Origin: Candidatus Hinthialibacter antarcticus
Lineage (GTDB): Bacteria; Hinthialibacterota; Hinthialibacteria; Hinthialibacterales; Hinthialibacteraceae
Reading direction: 5' to 3'
NCBI GenBank assembly: GCA_030765645.1
Contig: JAVCCE010000044.1
Coordinates: 1 to 53,426 of the forward strand
Length of the DNA: 53,426 nucleotides
Shown here: in pieces, positions 25,254 through 34,342 of the stretch
Layout: each line of letters opens with the position of its first letter
How positions within the stretch are numbered: position 1 is the first letter of the stretch
Notes under the pieces: model-generated
Database searches by the model: none
The model's input: only the letters and a program-made list of their open reading frames with translations
What the model was told of the DNA's origin: nothing
Position numbers and translations under genes: made by a program

Positions 25254-26645
25254 TTATTCGCCGCGCAGGCCGTAGCGTTTCATTTTTCGTTGCAGGGTGC
25301 GGCGGTCGATGCCGAGGGCGTCGGAGGCGCGTGAGACGTTGCCGTCCACTTGTTGCAGGGTGTGGTCGATATGCTCGCGTTCGACGTCGTCTAAACTCCG
25401 AAGCCCTGATTGCGGCGCAGGGCGCGGCGTCATCGGTTGGGGCGGCGTTGCGGCGGTGGTTTGAAACGTCTTCATCGAAAGCAGCGATTGCACCGTTTGC
25501 GCACTGATCATTGGCTCGTGGCTCAGCAAGATGGCGCGTTCGCAAATATTGAACAACTCGCGTACGTTGCCCGGCCAGTTGTAGGTTTGCAGAACGTGCG
25601 TTGCTTCAGTGGTGAAATGGGCCCCGCGGCGTCCGGCCGATGAACGCTTGAGATAGGATTCAATCAATTCGGGGATGTCTTCTTTATGCGCCCGCAACGG
25701 CGGCGTGGTAATCGCCAACACGTTGAGCCGATAGTAGAGGTCTTCGCGAAAGCGCCCCTTGCTGACTTCGACAGCGAGGTCGCGGTTGGCGGCGGCGATG
25801 ATGCGCGTCTGGGTGGTGCGCACCTTGGTCGATCCCAAAGGGCGAAACTCGCCGGTCTCGATCACCCGTAATAAACTGGCTTGGACGTTGGGGTCCATGT
25901 CGGCGATTTCATCAATAAATAATGAGCCTTGGTCGGCGACTGCGAGCAGGCCTTCCTTCTGGTTGCTGGCGCCGGTGAATGCGCCGGAGACGTGTCCGAA
26001 CAGCTCGTTTTCGAGCAAGTCGGGCTTGAGCGTGGCGCAATTGAGGTCGATGAACGGGTGAGTGCTGCGCTGGCTCTGGTAATGCAGTGCGCGCGCGACC
26101 AATTCTTTTCCGGTGCCGCTTTCGCCCAAAATCAACGCGGGCGCGTCGGAGTTTTTGACGCGGTCGATCAGTTCCAACACCTGCTTGACGGCGGGGCTGT
26201 CGCCGACGATGCCGTGTTGTTCCTGGGCGCGGTGCATGGCGTCGCGCAGGTGAATGTTCTCGCGTTGAATCTGGTTTTGCTGCACGGCTTTTTGCAGGTA
26301 CACGTCCAGTTCTTGAATGTCGCAAGGCTTGGTCATGTAGTGAAAGGCGCCGTTTTTGATGGCTTCAATCGCGGTGGAGATGTCGCCGTGTCCGGTGAGT
26401 AAAATGACGGGCAGGTCCGGCGCCGATTCGCCCAGCCGCTGCAGTAGTTCGAGGCCGTCGATGCCGGGCATTTTCAAATCAATGACGGCGGCGAGGCACT
26501 CATTGAGGTTGGGCCGGGCAAGCGCCGCTTCGCCGTTTTCTGCTTCGGTTACTTCATAGCCCCTGCGTTGCAGCGCCCGGCAGGCGGTGCGGCGAAAGAC
26601 GTCGTCGTCGTCAACAAATAAAATCGCGCGCGGGTTATCATTCAT
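25254..26645 (-). CDS. NtrC-family sigma-54-dependent response regulator
   Basis: A 463-residue activator. The receiver domain (1-120) has the phosphorylated Asp in VIDLKMPGIDG, the switch Thr in LLTGHG and the Lys in MTKP. The AAA+ domain has Walker A GESGTGKE, the sigma-54 contact loop GAFTGA at 221-226 and Walker B LFIDEIADMD. The C-terminal Fis-type helix-turn-helix (VSRASDALGIDRRTLQRKM) binds DNA. The ATG at 26645 overlaps the end of the kinase gene by 8 nt, so the two are made as a coupled pair. No matching -24/-12 promoter was found in the window. Confidence 0.94.
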   Translation of the reverse strand: MNDNPRAILFVDDDDVFRRTACRALQRRGYEVTEAENGEAALARPNLNECLAAVIDLKMPGIDGLELLQRLGESAPDLPVILLTGHGDISTAIEAIKNGAFHYMTKPCDIQELDVYLQKAVQQNQIQRENIHLRDAMHRAQEQHGIVGDSPAVKQVLELIDRVKNSDAPALILGESGTGKELVARALHYQSQRSTHPFIDLNCATLKPDLLENELFGHVSGAFTGASNQKEGLLAVADQGSLFIDEIADMDPNVQASLLRVIETGEFRPLGSTKVRTTQTRIIAAANRDLAVEVSKGRFREDLYYRLNVLAITTPPLRAHKEDIPELIESYLKRSSAGRRGAHFTTEATHVLQTYNWPGNVRELFNICERAILLSHEPMISAQTVQSLLSMKTFQTTAATPPQPMTPRPAPQSGLRSLDDVEREHIDHTLQQVDGNVSRASDALGIDRRTLQRKMKRYGLRGE

Positions 26646-28311
26646 GGTTGATTGGCAGCGTGATGGCTGCTTGCGTTCCAACGCCGGGTTCGCTTTCGAT
26701 TTCGAGGCGCCCCCCCAATTCTCTTAGGGACCCATAGGTAATATACAGCCCCAGGCCGGTTCCCTTGCCGACGGGTTTGGTGGTGAAAAACGGCTCGAAA
26801 ATGTGCGGCAAATTTTCGTGAGAGATGCCGGGGCCGTTGTCGGTGACGCGAATACTGATTGTATCGTCGACTTGTTGAGTTTCAATCTGCATCTCAGGCT
26901 GGCTGGTTTCGTCCATGGCGTCGGCGGCGTTGATGATGAGGTTGCATAAGGCTTGCTGGATGCGGTTGGCGTCGGTGACGATGTCCGGCAAGTCGTCTTG
27001 CAGGCGCTGGTGAATTTGGATGCCGTTGATTTTGTGCCGGGTGATTTCCAGCGCTTGGCTGACCAATGGATTGACCGGGCAGGGTTGCAGGGTTGGCTCG
27101 GTGATGCGCGAATAATTGAGCAGTCCCTGGGTGATGTTTTTGCAGCGCGTGGTTTGCTCATGAATGGTTTGCAGCGCGTCGTCGAGTTCGGTTGAATCTT
27201 TGCCTTGGGGTTCGAGATGAGAAAGAATATCGCGGGCTTCTTCGGCGAGAATGCGAATGGTGCCCAGCGGGGTGTTGATTTCGTGGGCGACCCCGGCGGC
27301 GAGTTGGCCGATGGCGGCCAGTTTTTCGGCGCGCGCCCATTGTTCTTTGCGCTTTTTCTGGTCAGTAACGTCGAGGATCAGTTTGATTATCTGCACCAAT
27401 TCGCCGCTGTCATTGATGATGGGCGTCACCATGGTGTCAAAGTTGCGTACGCCGTCGTTCTGCGTCGGCAGGCGCACCTCACGGTACAGAGTCGATTGTT
27501 CTAAATCGTTTTTTGTGGAAATTTCATGGAGCGCCTGAAACGCACCCGCGCAGATGCGGTAGTCGGCGTTGGGCGCGTCCGGTCCGAACCATTCGCGCAC
27601 TTTATCGTTGGTCCATTCCACCTGACCGTTTGCGCTCATCACTAACATGCCTGCTTCGAGGCGGCGCAGCAGGTTGTCGAGTTTGTTGAATTCCAACTCG
27701 ACCCGTTGGTGCGCTTGCAGCAGTTCGCCCTCGCGGCGGCGCAGGTCGCCCATAATGACCGAGACGAAATAAGCGGTCATCAATGTGGTCGCGACAAAAC
27801 TAATGGGCGCGCCCACCACATGAAAGGGGATTTTCCCTAAGCCGAGAATGCCGTCTTCGCTCAGGTTCATATCGACGGAAACCAGGCTGGGCGCGAAGAC
27901 TTGTATCGCGAAGCAAAAAAAGATAAGCCCGATTATAGCGACGCTCTGGCGCGGCGGCAGCATGATCCAGGCGATGATGACTTGAAAGAAAAAGAAGGTG
28001 AAAAATGGATTAATAAACCCGCCGGTCATTAACAAAATCAGCGTTAACGATAACACGTCGAGAACAATCTGCTGCAGCGCCATGCTGCGGCCCCACTTGG
28101 GCCGTTTGAGTTGGAACGCATAGTAGGCGTTATAAGCGAACATGAAAAACGCGATGGCGAACAGCGCCGTCAGTGAAAAATGAAGGCCAAAAACGAAATT
28201 CCCAATCAGCGCCGAGGCGATTACGCTGGCGGCGCCGTACCAGCGCAGGCCGATCAGCCATTCGAGCCGCTGACGTTGCAGCGTTATGTCTTCCGGCGGT
28301 AGTTGCGGCAT
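26638..28311 (-). CDS. Membrane sensor histidine kinase, RegB/NtrB-like
   Basis: A 557-residue kinase. Six membrane helices fill about residues 25-195 and resemble the RegB-type sensor region. A PAS-like domain (about 220-320, NLLRRLEAGMLVMSANGQVEW) follows. The dimerisation helix has the phosphorylated His343 in VAHEINTPLGTIR. The ATPase domain shows the N box (LIINAADAMDE), DNGPGISHENL and GKGTGLGLYI. Translation probably begins at the ATG 28311; a TTG at 28332 is open but lies only about 7 nt after the predicted transcription start. It is the sensor for the coupled NtrC-type regulator. The signal is unknown. Confidence 0.9.
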   Translation of the reverse strand: MPQLPPEDITLQRQRLEWLIGLRWYGAASVIASALIGNFVFGLHFSLTALFAIAFFMFAYNAYYAFQLKRPKWGRSMALQQIVLDVLSLTLILLMTGGFINPFFTFFFFQVIIAWIMLPPRQSVAIIGLIFFCFAIQVFAPSLVSVDMNLSEDGILGLGKIPFHVVGAPISFVATTLMTAYFVSVIMGDLRRREGELLQAHQRVELEFNKLDNLLRRLEAGMLVMSANGQVEWTNDKVREWFGPDAPNADYRICAGAFQALHEISTKNDLEQSTLYREVRLPTQNDGVRNFDTMVTPIINDSGELVQIIKLILDVTDQKKRKEQWARAEKLAAIGQLAAGVAHEINTPLGTIRILAEEARDILSHLEPQGKDSTELDDALQTIHEQTTRCKNITQGLLNYSRITEPTLQPCPVNPLVSQALEITRHKINGIQIHQRLQDDLPDIVTDANRIQQALCNLIINAADAMDETSQPEMQIETQQVDDTISIRVTDNGPGISHENLPHIFEPFFTTKPVGKGTGLGLYITYGSLRELGGRLEIESEPGVGTQAAITLPINHE

Positions 28312-28345
28312 AAGCGGCGCTGAGGCTCCCAAAAGAATTTAGGGT

Positions 28346-28354
28346 ATTGTATCA
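28346..28354 (-). promoter_or_regulatory. Extended -10 promoter of the kinase-regulator operon
   Basis: TGATACAAT on the minus strand is an extended -10 element (TG-n-TACAAT). It is 35 nt upstream of the chosen kinase ATG. The -35 region is poor, as is common for extended -10 promoters. Confidence 0.4.
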
Positions 28355-28474
28355 CATCGGGAGTAATCAGGCTTGCCTTGAGAACTCATGAGTTGCATGG
28401 GTCGTCTGGTTGAAGAATCGCGGGTATGCTTAAATGTTATCCTCTTGATCGAAGTCATAAAAGCGAGAAACAGA

Positions 28475-29506
28475 ATGAGTACAGCAACAAAAACCATCGG
28501 CGTGTTGGGCGCAGGCTCATGGGGCGCTGCGCTGGCGATGGTGCTCAATGACAATGGACACCGCGTTTTTTTGTGGTCGAATGACGCCAACGAAATTCAG
28601 CGGATCGCATCGACGCGGCGCTTGCTGCATAAACTGCCCGATGTTCGTTTGCCGGACGCCATTCAGGCGGTCGCCGACGCCAATGCGTTTGCCGATGAGT
28701 GTGAACTTTTGGTGGTTGCGGTCCCGTCCAAAGTGATGAAGCCGTTTGCGGAGGGCTTTGCGCCGTTTCTGCGAGGTCGCCCCAAAATTGCGGTGAGCGC
28801 ATCAAAAGGGATCCAGGCGCAAACGCTGCATACGCTTAGCGAACAACTGGAAGGTCATTGGCAGCCGTCTCTTCAATCGGGCGCATTACGCGGCGTTGCG
28901 GCGTTGTCCGGCCCCAGCCATGCGGAAGAAGTCGCCAATGGATTGCCGACGGCCATCGTCGCCGCTCACGCGGATGAAGCCATTGCACGCGAGATTCAAG
29001 ATGCGTTTCAAAACCCACGCTTTCGCGTCTATCGCAACCATGACCGCCGAGGCGTTGAAATTGGCGCTGCGTTAAAGAATGTGTTGGCCATTGCGGTCGG
29101 CATCTCGGACGGACTCGGCTTCGGCGACAATGCGTGCGCGGCGTTGATTTCACGCGGACTGTTTGAACTCAGCCAAATCGGGCGCTGCCTGGGCGCTCAG
29201 CCAGAAACTTTCATTGGTTTGTCCGGCCTCGGCGACTTGGTCGTGACCTGCACCAGCCAACATAGCCGCAACCGGAAATTCGGCGAGATGATCGCCAAAG
29301 GCTACAGCCCTCAAGAAGCGGAAGAAGAAATCGGCATGGTGGTCGAAGGGGTGGCGGCGGTGCAAGCCGTTCCGAATTTGGTGCAAATCCATCAGATTGA
29401 ATTGCCGATTTCGCAAGAAGTGTATTCCGTCGTCATACAAGGCCGCGATCCTAAACAAGCGGTCGAAAACCTCATGCAACGCGAAAGCAAACCCGAGGCG
29501 TTATAA
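28475..29506 (+). CDS. gpsA: NAD(P)H-dependent glycerol-3-phosphate dehydrogenase
   Basis: A 343-residue cytoplasmic enzyme that reduces dihydroxyacetone phosphate to sn-glycerol 3-phosphate for phospholipid synthesis. The dinucleotide loop is GVLGAGSWGAALAMVL (residues 9-24). VSASKGIQ and ALSGPSHAEEVANGLPT follow. The catalytic Lys lies in GAALKNVLAIAVGISDG, and GDLVVTCTSQHSRN completes the substrate site. I start at ATG 28475, where the Rossmann fold begins; the frame is open 29 codons further upstream, but that part is not conserved-looking and has no ribosome-binding site. Confidence 0.95.
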   Translation: MSTATKTIGVLGAGSWGAALAMVLNDNGHRVFLWSNDANEIQRIASTRRLLHKLPDVRLPDAIQAVADANAFADECELLVVAVPSKVMKPFAEGFAPFLRGRPKIAVSASKGIQAQTLHTLSEQLEGHWQPSLQSGALRGVAALSGPSHAEEVANGLPTAIVAAHADEAIAREIQDAFQNPRFRVYRNHDRRGVEIGAALKNVLAIAVGISDGLGFGDNACAALISRGLFELSQIGRCLGAQPETFIGLSGLGDLVVTCTSQHSRNRKFGEMIAKGYSPQEAEEEIGMVVEGVAAVQAVPNLVQIHQIELPISQEVYSVVIQGRDPKQAVENLMQRESKPEAL

Positions 29507-29847
29507 GACGGGTTTTCGCTCTGGCGAAACGGGCTGGGTGGCGAGGTAAGTTGACGCGGAGCGACGACAGCCCTTGAGGAAAACCGAATTGTATTGCTGG
29601 TGGGTTAAGACCCCCCCCTACAACAATGTCATTGACTTAAGACTTTTAGCCCCCCTTTTTAAGGGGGGACGGCGCGGAAAGCGCCAGGGGGGATTCGGGC
29701 GCAGCGCGCTGCGCCCCTACGTTTGCGTGTATATGTATTTTGAGTTTTACGCAGCGAATTCAGCCTTTGATTGATTGTCTGCAAGGGCTGGCTTCGTTTC
29801 ACTTCGCCTTGCCCTTGCCACCCCTTAAGTCAATGACATTGCACTCT
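29507..29847. other. 341-bp intergenic region between convergent genes
   Basis: No coding frame is credible here. The first 115 nt show nothing recognisable apart from a small TTTCGC-TCTG-GCGAAA stem-loop after gpsA. The rest is the terminal-inverted-repeat element at 29624-29841. A run of eight C lies just before it (29611-29618). Confidence 0.6.
29624..29841. mobile_element. Miniature element with perfect 18-bp terminal inverted repeats
   Basis: The 218-bp element is bounded by CAATGTCATTGACTTAAG (29624-29641) and its exact reverse complement (29824-29841). Just inside the left end are three successive hairpins: CCCCCCTT-TTT-AAGGGGGG (29650-29668), GGCGC-GGAAA-GCGCC (29671-29685) and the perfect 20-nt palindrome GGGCGCAGCG/CGCTGCGCCC (29697-29716). 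There is no transposase. This is the pattern of a MITE-like non-autonomous element. I see no obvious target-site duplication beside the repeats. The right repeat ends 6 nt before the stop of the kinase gene. Confidence 0.65.
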
Positions 29848-31716
29848 TCAATCTTCTTCTTCCCGTGTGCGCGGGATGGTGAATGAGATGCAGGCGCCGC
29901 CTTCGGGGCGGTTCATCGCCTGAATGCGGCCATGATGAAATTCCTCAACAATCGACTTGACCCACGCCAGCCCGAGTCCGCCGCCGCTTGAGCCTTCCTT
30001 TGTACTGAACCCGGATTGAAACACGCGCTTGGCTTCTTCTGACGTCATCAGGTTTCCATCGGCGTGACGCAGTCCGGGACCGTTATCGAAAATGGATATC
30101 TTTACGGATTCGGCGCCGTTGGGTTCAAGGTGGATGTCAATTTTGCCTTTCACGCCCGAACGCGCAATCGCCTGTGAGGAATTTGCCAGCAGGTTAAATA
30201 ACGCCATGCGCAACAGGCGCGGCTCGATCATTGCGGGGGTCGCGCCGGGCGTATGCGCGTCTAACTCAAACTCACGCGAAGTCGATAGGCGAAACAGCCC
30301 CGCCAGATCGCTCACCAGTTCTGATAGGTCGATTTCTTCATAACGGGGGCGGCGCGCATAGCCAAACGAGCGGTAGATGTTCACCATTTCCTGCAAGAAA
30401 TAGAGATTGTTTTTTAGGCCGTCGATGGCTTCGACGAAGAAGGAACCGCGCTCGGGATTGAGTTGCACGATGCCCATGCTTTGCGCGCGCTGGATGGTGT
30501 CGAGGTCCCATTTGCCGGTGGCGACGATGTTGGTCAGGTCGTGGCCCATGTTGGTGGCGAGGTTGATGCCGAAACGGTTGCGTTCTTCGACTAGCGCCTG
30601 GCTGCGGGCGAACGCGCGGGCGAGGCCGTTCTCGCTTTGCTTTTGGATTTCTTGCGCGATTTGTTCCCATTCGCTTTGGGGGAGACTGTCCGGCAAGTCA
30701 ATTGCGCAACGCAGGCAGCCGGCGAAGCGCTCGCCGATGCGCAACGGAATTTCAACGCAGTTCGCCTGAATCCAGCGGGGGGTGAAATTGTCAAACGGCT
30801 GGGGCGTTTCGATTGCGTCGGAAGAAACCGGAGTGAAGATTGCGTCCGCATTGTCGAAGTGAAACGGTTCGACAGTTTGGAACGGATAAACGTTGCCGAT
30901 TGACGCGCCCGCGCCGCGCAAAAATTCATCGACCACTTCGGCGTCGTCGGCGCGGTCTTGCAGGCGTCCGGCGAGCTGTTCGATCTCGAAGCCGAAATAC
31001 ACTTCGCGCTGCAATCGGGCCAGATGGTTAAAAGCGTGTTCGATGTCGTGCTGGGGTTTTTGAATGAGACAGACCGCGCCGGGACGCGCCATCTGTTGCA
31101 TGGAACTGCCAATGCGCAGCAATGGGTAAAGTACGTTGCGATAGAGCCAGAGGTAAACCAGCCCTGTCGCGCTAATAAAAAATACCGCAAAAAGCCAATA
31201 CTGCGCGACCATGGTTTCGATGGATTTCCAACCTTTGGGGGAGGCGTACATCAGCGTGATTCTAAAATCGCTCGACACCATCGGCGCTTGAAAATCCCGC
31301 GAGAACAAGCAGTTGGTCCAGTCGTTGTACTCGTTTTGTTTGTCTTTGTTAATGTATTGCGCAACCACGTTTTGATTTTCGTCTTCAAGAATAATTCCAA
31401 ACCAGGGGTGTTCTTTTTCTAAAAAAGTGTTTGCGTAATTGTCGAGATATTCTTTGGCTTTTTCGAGATAGGCGTCGCGATGGGTTTTTAGAATTAAATT
31501 GAGTTGAGCATGAATCGGCGCGACTTCGTCTTTAATTTCAGCAAACTCGACGCGGGAGTCTAAAATCAATGCGCGTTTTTTGTTGGCGAACAGCGTATCC
31601 AGCATCGCGAGAAACAACACGTTGATTAAGATCAACGAGGCGAATGGGACGAACTGCAACACAAATAAGCGCAACCTGCGTTGCGAGCGACGGGCGTCAT
31701 GCCGGGCAGTATTCAT
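29848..31716 (-). CDS. Orphan membrane sensor histidine kinase
   Basis: A 622-residue kinase. A membrane helix (about 17-40), an extracytoplasmic sensor of about 120 residues and a second helix (about 170-190) are followed by a HAMP-like linker and a GAF-like region (about 255-375). The phosphorylated His392 is in NMGHDLTNIVATGKWDL; the Asp-Leu after His makes this an unusual H-box. The ATPase domain has LLANSSQAIARSG (N box), DNGPGLRHADG and SSGGGLGLAWVKSIVEE. No response regulator is adjacent. It lies 33 nt after the flippase-like gene and is probably the last gene of the envelope operon that starts at 35558. Confidence 0.85.
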   Translation of the reverse strand: MNTARHDARRSQRRLRLFVLQFVPFASLILINVLFLAMLDTLFANKKRALILDSRVEFAEIKDEVAPIHAQLNLILKTHRDAYLEKAKEYLDNYANTFLEKEHPWFGIILEDENQNVVAQYINKDKQNEYNDWTNCLFSRDFQAPMVSSDFRITLMYASPKGWKSIETMVAQYWLFAVFFISATGLVYLWLYRNVLYPLLRIGSSMQQMARPGAVCLIQKPQHDIEHAFNHLARLQREVYFGFEIEQLAGRLQDRADDAEVVDEFLRGAGASIGNVYPFQTVEPFHFDNADAIFTPVSSDAIETPQPFDNFTPRWIQANCVEIPLRIGERFAGCLRCAIDLPDSLPQSEWEQIAQEIQKQSENGLARAFARSQALVEERNRFGINLATNMGHDLTNIVATGKWDLDTIQRAQSMGIVQLNPERGSFFVEAIDGLKNNLYFLQEMVNIYRSFGYARRPRYEEIDLSELVSDLAGLFRLSTSREFELDAHTPGATPAMIEPRLLRMALFNLLANSSQAIARSGVKGKIDIHLEPNGAESVKISIFDNGPGLRHADGNLMTSEEAKRVFQSGFSTKEGSSGGGLGLAWVKSIVEEFHHGRIQAMNRPEGGACISFTIPRTREEED

Positions 31717-31749
31717 TCAGGAACCAGCGCTCCTTTGTCGAGGCGAATT

Positions 31750-32871
31750 TCAAGCGGCTTCTTCATTTGCGTCTTCCAGTTCATCTTCAAAATCTACGGA
31801 TTCGTCCGTCAGCGGTTCTGCCGGAAAAATACGATGCAGCCGCAAACAAGTATAGAAGAACATGGCCCCGCCCACGAACAGATACATGTGATAGGTGAAA
31901 AAGCGCCAAATCAAAATCACGACGCCAACTAAGTGCGGCGGGATGATTTTGCTTAACACAAAATACGACATCACTTCGACGCCGCCGCCGCCGCCGGGCA
32001 GTACGATCATCAACGACAGCGTGAACAACACGCCTTGCAGTAAAAAGAAAAACACCGGTTGGTGATGGATATTAAACGCAAACAAAATCAGCGGCAGCGC
32101 GCCGTAACGGCAGGTCCATTGAATGCTGGCGAATACGAAATTCAGAAATAAAACGCCGCGCTTGACTTGGTATAAATGAGTGATGCCTTGCTTCATTTTG
32201 ATGAACTCTTTAACGAAACGCCATTCATACCAACGCACCCGGGCGGGCATTCGGTGTTTGTCCGCCCACTTCCAGCGCGCCAGTCCGCGAATCATGCGGA
32301 CCATGAATCCTAAACGGACCGCAAGCGCCAGCCCGCCGATGATCGCCGCGATGATGAACAGCATGACCAGAAAGCGCGGGCCGTCGATGGGCGGTAGTTC
32401 GCTGCGCACCACGGGTTCATGCAGCAGCGCGTAAAACGTAAGCGGCAGCAACAATGCGAAAAAGACGCAATCGACCGCAACGTCAATCGCCAACATCGAA
32501 GCGCCGTGCGCAATCGGGACGCCGCCGCGATGCAGCAGCGACAGGCGAATGACAGTACCGCCGACGCCCGCCGGGGTGGCGGCGATGCCGAATTCAGTCG
32601 AGAGCGAAACCGACAAACTTTGTATGTATGTAAGTGGGTAGCCTAATGAGCGCGAGAGAATATATACGCGGGCGCCGTTGCACAACCACGCGGTGATAAT
32701 CATTGGAAACAAGAGAAGCAAAAATCCCCAACGGAACGAAGCCAAGTCGGCGAAGGTTTGCGCTTCCTGAGTGTACCAAAACACGCCGCTGGTCGCGAGG
32801 ACGCCCAACACGGCGCCTTGGATTCCATAACGAAGCATGTCGTTACGCGTCAGTTTTTTTTTGGTGGTCAT
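31750..32871 (-). CDS. Flippase-like multispan membrane protein (LPG synthase TM / UPF0104 family)
   Basis: A 373-residue protein with about eight membrane helices. It matches the lysylphosphatidylglycerol synthase transmembrane/UPF0104 family: the NGARVYILSRSLGYPLTYIQ segment, the SLSTEFGIAATPAGVGGTVIRL loop and LPGGGGGVEVMSYF near the end. Members of this family are thought to move lipid or glycolipid intermediates. Its ATG overlaps the TGA of the deacetylase gene (ATGA). Position after a glycosyltransferase and a deacetylase suggests it moves or helps make a glycolipid; the substrate is inference. Confidence 0.82.
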   Translation of the reverse strand: MTTKKKLTRNDMLRYGIQGAVLGVLATSGVFWYTQEAQTFADLASFRWGFLLLLFPMIITAWLCNGARVYILSRSLGYPLTYIQSLSVSLSTEFGIAATPAGVGGTVIRLSLLHRGGVPIAHGASMLAIDVAVDCVFFALLLPLTFYALLHEPVVRSELPPIDGPRFLVMLFIIAAIIGGLALAVRLGFMVRMIRGLARWKWADKHRMPARVRWYEWRFVKEFIKMKQGITHLYQVKRGVLFLNFVFASIQWTCRYGALPLILFAFNIHHQPVFFFLLQGVLFTLSLMIVLPGGGGGVEVMSYFVLSKIIPPHLVGVVILIWRFFTYHMYLFVGGAMFFYTCLRLHRIFPAEPLTDESVDFEDELEDANEEAA

Positions 32872-33686
32872 GGGTTCGTCGAACTCATTGCATCCTTGGC
32901 TGAATTGCCTGTTGCCGGACGCCCTGTTTTGCGCGGCGAGCAGCCGTCGGCGACATCCGCGTAGGTCATTGGCTGCCGCGTCAAGAGCGCCTCGCGCGCC
33001 AACGCTTTCAGCATATCGCGAACGGCGGGGTATTTCAAATCGCCGGGATGGACCGCAAGGCGCAAGACCGGCGCGTTATGATTATAGAATTTCCAAAACC
33101 GCACCCAGGGCTTCGAAATGGTTCGGCGTAAAAGGGTGCGGCAGCTGAAGGTCAGCGTCGGAGCGTTAATGCGAATGTTTTGTTGGAGCGCCTCGACCCT
33201 GTTCCAGTATGTCGTGAACTCGAACCCGCTGTCGATCAGTGCGCGACGCGCGTCGGGGCTGAGCAGCCAGGCGGGCGCGACGAACCCGCGCGTCTTGAGG
33301 CCCATGCGCTCAAACATGTCTTTACCGCGTTGCAAATTGGCAAGCGCGTCTTCGTAATTGAGTTGATAAAACTCGCCTTCGCGGGCGGTATAGATATTGC
33401 CCATAAATTGCTGCAACAACCCGCCGTCGATCGAATCCGCGAGATGGGTGTATCCATGCAGGGTGATCTCGTGGCCTTGCGCGGCGCAGTCTCTCAGCCA
33501 GGCGGCGAAGTCGGTGTTCTGATCGGTGTCTTCTCCACCGTGCCATTGAGGCACCACTAGCAACGAGACGCGCTCGACGCCAATCGAATGCATGTCATCC
33601 AGAAATAGACGGCAGGCGTCCCACGAATGCGGCGCCAAATCATGAAACGAAACGACGAAGGATAATCGTTGTCCTTGCCAGATCAT
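32868..33686 (-). CDS. DUF2334 polysaccharide deacetylase-like protein
   Basis: A 272-residue cytoplasmic protein with a carbohydrate-esterase-4-like fold. The N-terminal SFHDLAPHSWDAC supplies the catalytic Asp and His, and the second metal site is HEITLHGYTH. Later RGFVAPAWLLSPDARRAL matches the R-F/APxW motif. A His-containing RLAVHPGDL completes the site. All metal-binding landmarks appear intact, so it is probably an active sugar or glycolipid N-deacetylase. It overlaps both neighbours by 4 nt (ATGA) and is translationally coupled to them. Confidence 0.85.
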   Translation of the reverse strand: MIWQGQRLSFVVSFHDLAPHSWDACRLFLDDMHSIGVERVSLLVVPQWHGGEDTDQNTDFAAWLRDCAAQGHEITLHGYTHLADSIDGGLLQQFMGNIYTAREGEFYQLNYEDALANLQRGKDMFERMGLKTRGFVAPAWLLSPDARRALIDSGFEFTTYWNRVEALQQNIRINAPTLTFSCRTLLRRTISKPWVRFWKFYNHNAPVLRLAVHPGDLKYPAVRDMLKALAREALLTRQPMTYADVADGCSPRKTGRPATGNSAKDAMSSTNP

Positions 33687-34342
33687 TTGAGCTCCCGCAC
33701 AACGGTAGACACATAGACGCGATTGTCGTGAAAGGGGCGAAATTTTGTGATTTCTTTTTTGTCGTAAGTATGAAAGCCGAATTTATTAAATACCCGTTCG
33801 GTGCGGCGGTCATCCGTCGTCTGTATTTGTCCGTAGACGCGCTTGAGCCCGTTCTGCTGCGCCCATTTCACAAAGGGAACCAACAAGCGGGCGCCGACGC
33901 CGCCTGCGCCGCCTTGTGCGCGATACGCCGGCAGTAAGTTGAAATGCAAATGCCCGCCGTGTTTGGGCGCGTCAGGGGTTTGTTTGGAGCCTTCGGTCAT
34001 ACACCACCAGAGAAAATTGCGGCTGGCCTGATTGTATTGTCCGGTGAGCAAGCGCAGCAAGGCTTTTGGGGCCACCTGGGCGCATAGAATCCACGCCTGC
34101 GCCCATTCATGGCGCCGGGGGCGCACGGAACCTAAAAGATATCCGACTACTTCGCCGTCGTCTTCGGCGATGAAGGCCGATTCGGGTTCCCAGTCGGTAT
34201 AGTAACGAGTGAGATAATCGGCGAATACGTCACGGTCGCAAAACAACGGATCGACCGGAGAGCCGGAAAAACCCGTATCGCAACAGATGCGCCGTACGGT
34301 TTCACGGTCGGTTGGAGAATAAGGTCGAATGGTTAGGCTCAT
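33683..34342 (-). CDS. GNAT family N-acetyltransferase
   Basis: A 219-residue acetyltransferase from ATG 34342 (an upstream TTG at 34351 is less likely). Strand-helix elements fit the GNAT fold: LTIRPYSPTDRETVRRIC at the N-terminus, FIAEDDGEVVGYLLGSV as the central hairpin, and LLPAYRAQGGAGGVGARLL as the acetyl-CoA loop (RxxGxG variant). The C-terminus (VFNKFGFHTYDKKEITKF) is typical. Its start lies 41 nt inside the glycosyltransferase gene. In this operon it may acetylate a sugar freed by the deacetylase, but the substrate is unknown. Confidence 0.83.
   Translation of the reverse strand: MSLTIRPYSPTDRETVRRICCDTGFSGSPVDPLFCDRDVFADYLTRYYTDWEPESAFIAEDDGEVVGYLLGSVRPRRHEWAQAWILCAQVAPKALLRLLTGQYNQASRNFLWWCMTEGSKQTPDAPKHGGHLHFNLLPAYRAQGGAGGVGARLLVPFVKWAQQNGLKRVYGQIQTTDDRRTERVFNKFGFHTYDKKEITKFRPFHDNRVYVSTVVRELK

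Noticed and set aside
26638-28311. Kinase-regulator pair as a true RegB/RegA redox system
   Set aside because: The six-helix sensor is RegB-like, but the partner is a full NtrC-type activator with an AAA+ domain, unlike RegA, so the specific assignment is not supported.
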